From contig JAJXTA010000164.1 in assembly GCA_021784265.1 (NCBI GenBank), positions 1 to 6,592 on the forward strand: 6,592 nt of DNA, written 5' to 3'. This document shows, piece by piece, positions 5,726 through 6,592 of the stretch. Positions within the stretch are counted from its first letter, which is position 1; the number at the start of each line of letters is the position of its first letter. The stretch is from a bacterium (GTDB lineage: Bacteria; Verrucomicrobiota; Verrucomicrobiia; Limisphaerales; J093). Under the pieces are notes generated by a model. That model searched no databases, was not told the origin of the DNA, and saw only the letters and a list, made by a program, of their open reading frames with translations. Made by a program: the position numbers and the translations under genes.

Positions 5726-6592
5726 CGGAGAAAGAACCGGTAGTTCGCCCGGTCCACAATCGTCACCCCGGTGTCGATGCTGGTGGGGACACCGGGAACG
5801 CCGGCGGCGGCATTGTCGCTGGTGATCGGGGCGGGGAGGTGGTTCAACTGGTAGAGAATCGCTACCGCATAGACGGGCATCAGGGCGGTTTGCTGGGCGA
5901 CCGTCGCTTGGATCACCCCCGCGCCGATCTGTTTCAGGACGGCGTTGTCGCGATCCATAGCCACGATCTTGACCCGGCCCACTCGCCCCGCTTCCTTGAC
6001 CGCGGTCGCGGCCCCGGCGCCTCCAGCGGCCTCGACGCAGGCCAAGCCCGCCAGATCTGGATAACGCTCCAGCAGCAGGGCGGCCACTTGGGTCGCCTTC
6101 ACGGGGTCGCTCTCGGTGTTGGCCACTTGCACTACGGTGATGGCGGGGTACTTGCTCAGCGCCGCCTTGTAACCGTCGATGCGTTGTTCGAGGTTGGATT
6201 GCCCCAGCCTGGTTAAGAGCGCCACCTTGCCCCGCTGGCCGATCAACGCGGCCAACGTGAGGCCCCCTTGGTAGCCGGCGTTGAAGTTGCCGGTGCCGAC
6301 GAACGCCACCCGTTTGGAGCGAGGCAAGTCGGCATCGACGGTCACTACCGGAATCCCCTGCGCGACCGCCTTGTTGATCACTGGGGTCAGCGAGTCCTCG
6401 AACCCCACGACGACCAGGCCGCCTGGCTGCCGCGCAATGGCCAGGTCCAACGCCGCCACCATGGCCCCCATGTCGAAGTCGGCCGGACCGGCATAGTCAG
6501 TCTGCACCCTGAACAATTCGCCCGCTTGCCGCAGGCCCAGCTTATGGTCGTAGAAGTACTCGAGGTTGCCCAGGGCGGAGACTTCGATGTAG
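5722..6592 (-). CDS. Sugar-type ABC importer substrate-binding protein (Peripla_BP_4-like), 5' end outside window
   Basis: The frame is open to the right edge (first full codon at 6591-6589), giving 289 visible residues. The signal peptide and true start lie beyond the window. A TTG at 6516 is internal, because good family homology ([17 protein letters not shown]) precedes it. The sequence follows a type I periplasmic binding protein: strand 1 then 'GPADFD' (35-40), '[14 protein letters not shown]', '[19 protein letters not shown]' (72-90), '[14 protein letters not shown]', '[21 protein letters not shown]' in pieces (121-141), '[18 protein letters not shown]', '[21 protein letters not shown]' in pieces, 'AQQTALMP' and 'DTGVTIVD'. 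It would bind the ligand in the periplasm and deliver it to the permease. It is first of the visible B-A-C gene order and is translationally coupled to the ATPase. Family membership is firm. The ligand is unknown; ribose-, rhamnose- and autoinducer-2-type proteins share this fold. Confidence 0.93.
   Translation of the reverse strand, partial: YIEVSALGNLEYFYDHKLGLRQAGELFRVQTDYAGPADFDMGAMVAALDLAIARQPGGLVVVGFEDSLTPVINKAVAQGIPVVTVDADLPRSKRVAFVGTGNFNAGYQGGLTLAALIGQRGKVALLTRLGQSNLEQRIDGYKAALSKYPAITVVQVANTESDPVKATQVAALLLERYPDLAGLACVEAAGGAGAATAVKEAGRVGRVKIVAMDRDNAVLKQIGAGVIQATVAQQTALMPVYAVAILYQLNHLPAPITSDNAAAGVPGVPTSIDTGVTIVDRANYRFFLR

Noticed and set aside
1..6592. CRISPR array, tRNA or rRNA genes, phage genes, toxin-antitoxin or defence system
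   Set aside because: No regularly spaced repeats, no tRNA-like cloverleaf or rRNA signature sequence, and no protein motifs of such systems were seen on either strand.

Overview
This window is GC-rich chromosomal DNA. It most resembles a Verrucomicrobiota genome, probably of the Pedosphaera/Limisphaera type, although a related PVC-group bacterium is possible. The inference rests on protein style: a membrane-anchored HEAT-repeat protein with a 'YQGRP..VW' stretch just after the anchor, a secreted beta-rich protein with 'FDGI.FDVSG' and 'LHGLGYSDNDGT' motifs, and a proline-rich secreted protein ending 'NPFAPAEYGDGTQNL'. I recall such proteins from that phylum, but no marker gene (rRNA or ribosomal protein) is present to settle it.

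Layout. The left end (2-256, plus) is the C-terminal tail of an unrecognised protein. An ISL3-family transposase remnant (320-748, plus) follows. It keeps two catalytic-type aspartates but lacks the N-terminal DNA-binding part and the C-terminal part with the third acidic residue. Next come three plus-strand genes for exported or membrane-anchored proteins of unknown function: a secreted beta-rich protein (827-1606), a TM-anchored HEAT-repeat protein (1631-2527) and a small proline-rich secreted protein (2749-3174). The last is preceded by a very GC-rich intergenic stretch with two potential hairpins and a candidate promoter.

The right half is on the minus strand and reads inward from the window edge. 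It is a complete-looking CUT2/ribose-type ABC importer in the order substrate-binding protein (5722-6592, 5' end off the window), double-domain ATPase (4178-5725) and permease (3177-4181). Adjacent genes overlap by 4 bp at both junctions, so the three subunits are almost certainly one translationally coupled operon. The binding protein would capture the ligand in the periplasm, the permease dimer would form the channel and the RbsA-like ATPase would power uptake. The sequence does not identify the substrate; a sugar or sugar-like compound is the family expectation. The operon ends tail-to-tail with the proline-rich gene, with only 2 bp between the stop codons.

I did not find a convincing new biological system. 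The items most worth a second look are the run of uncharacterised envelope proteins, the structured intergenic element near 2610-2680, and the unassigned substrate of the importer.
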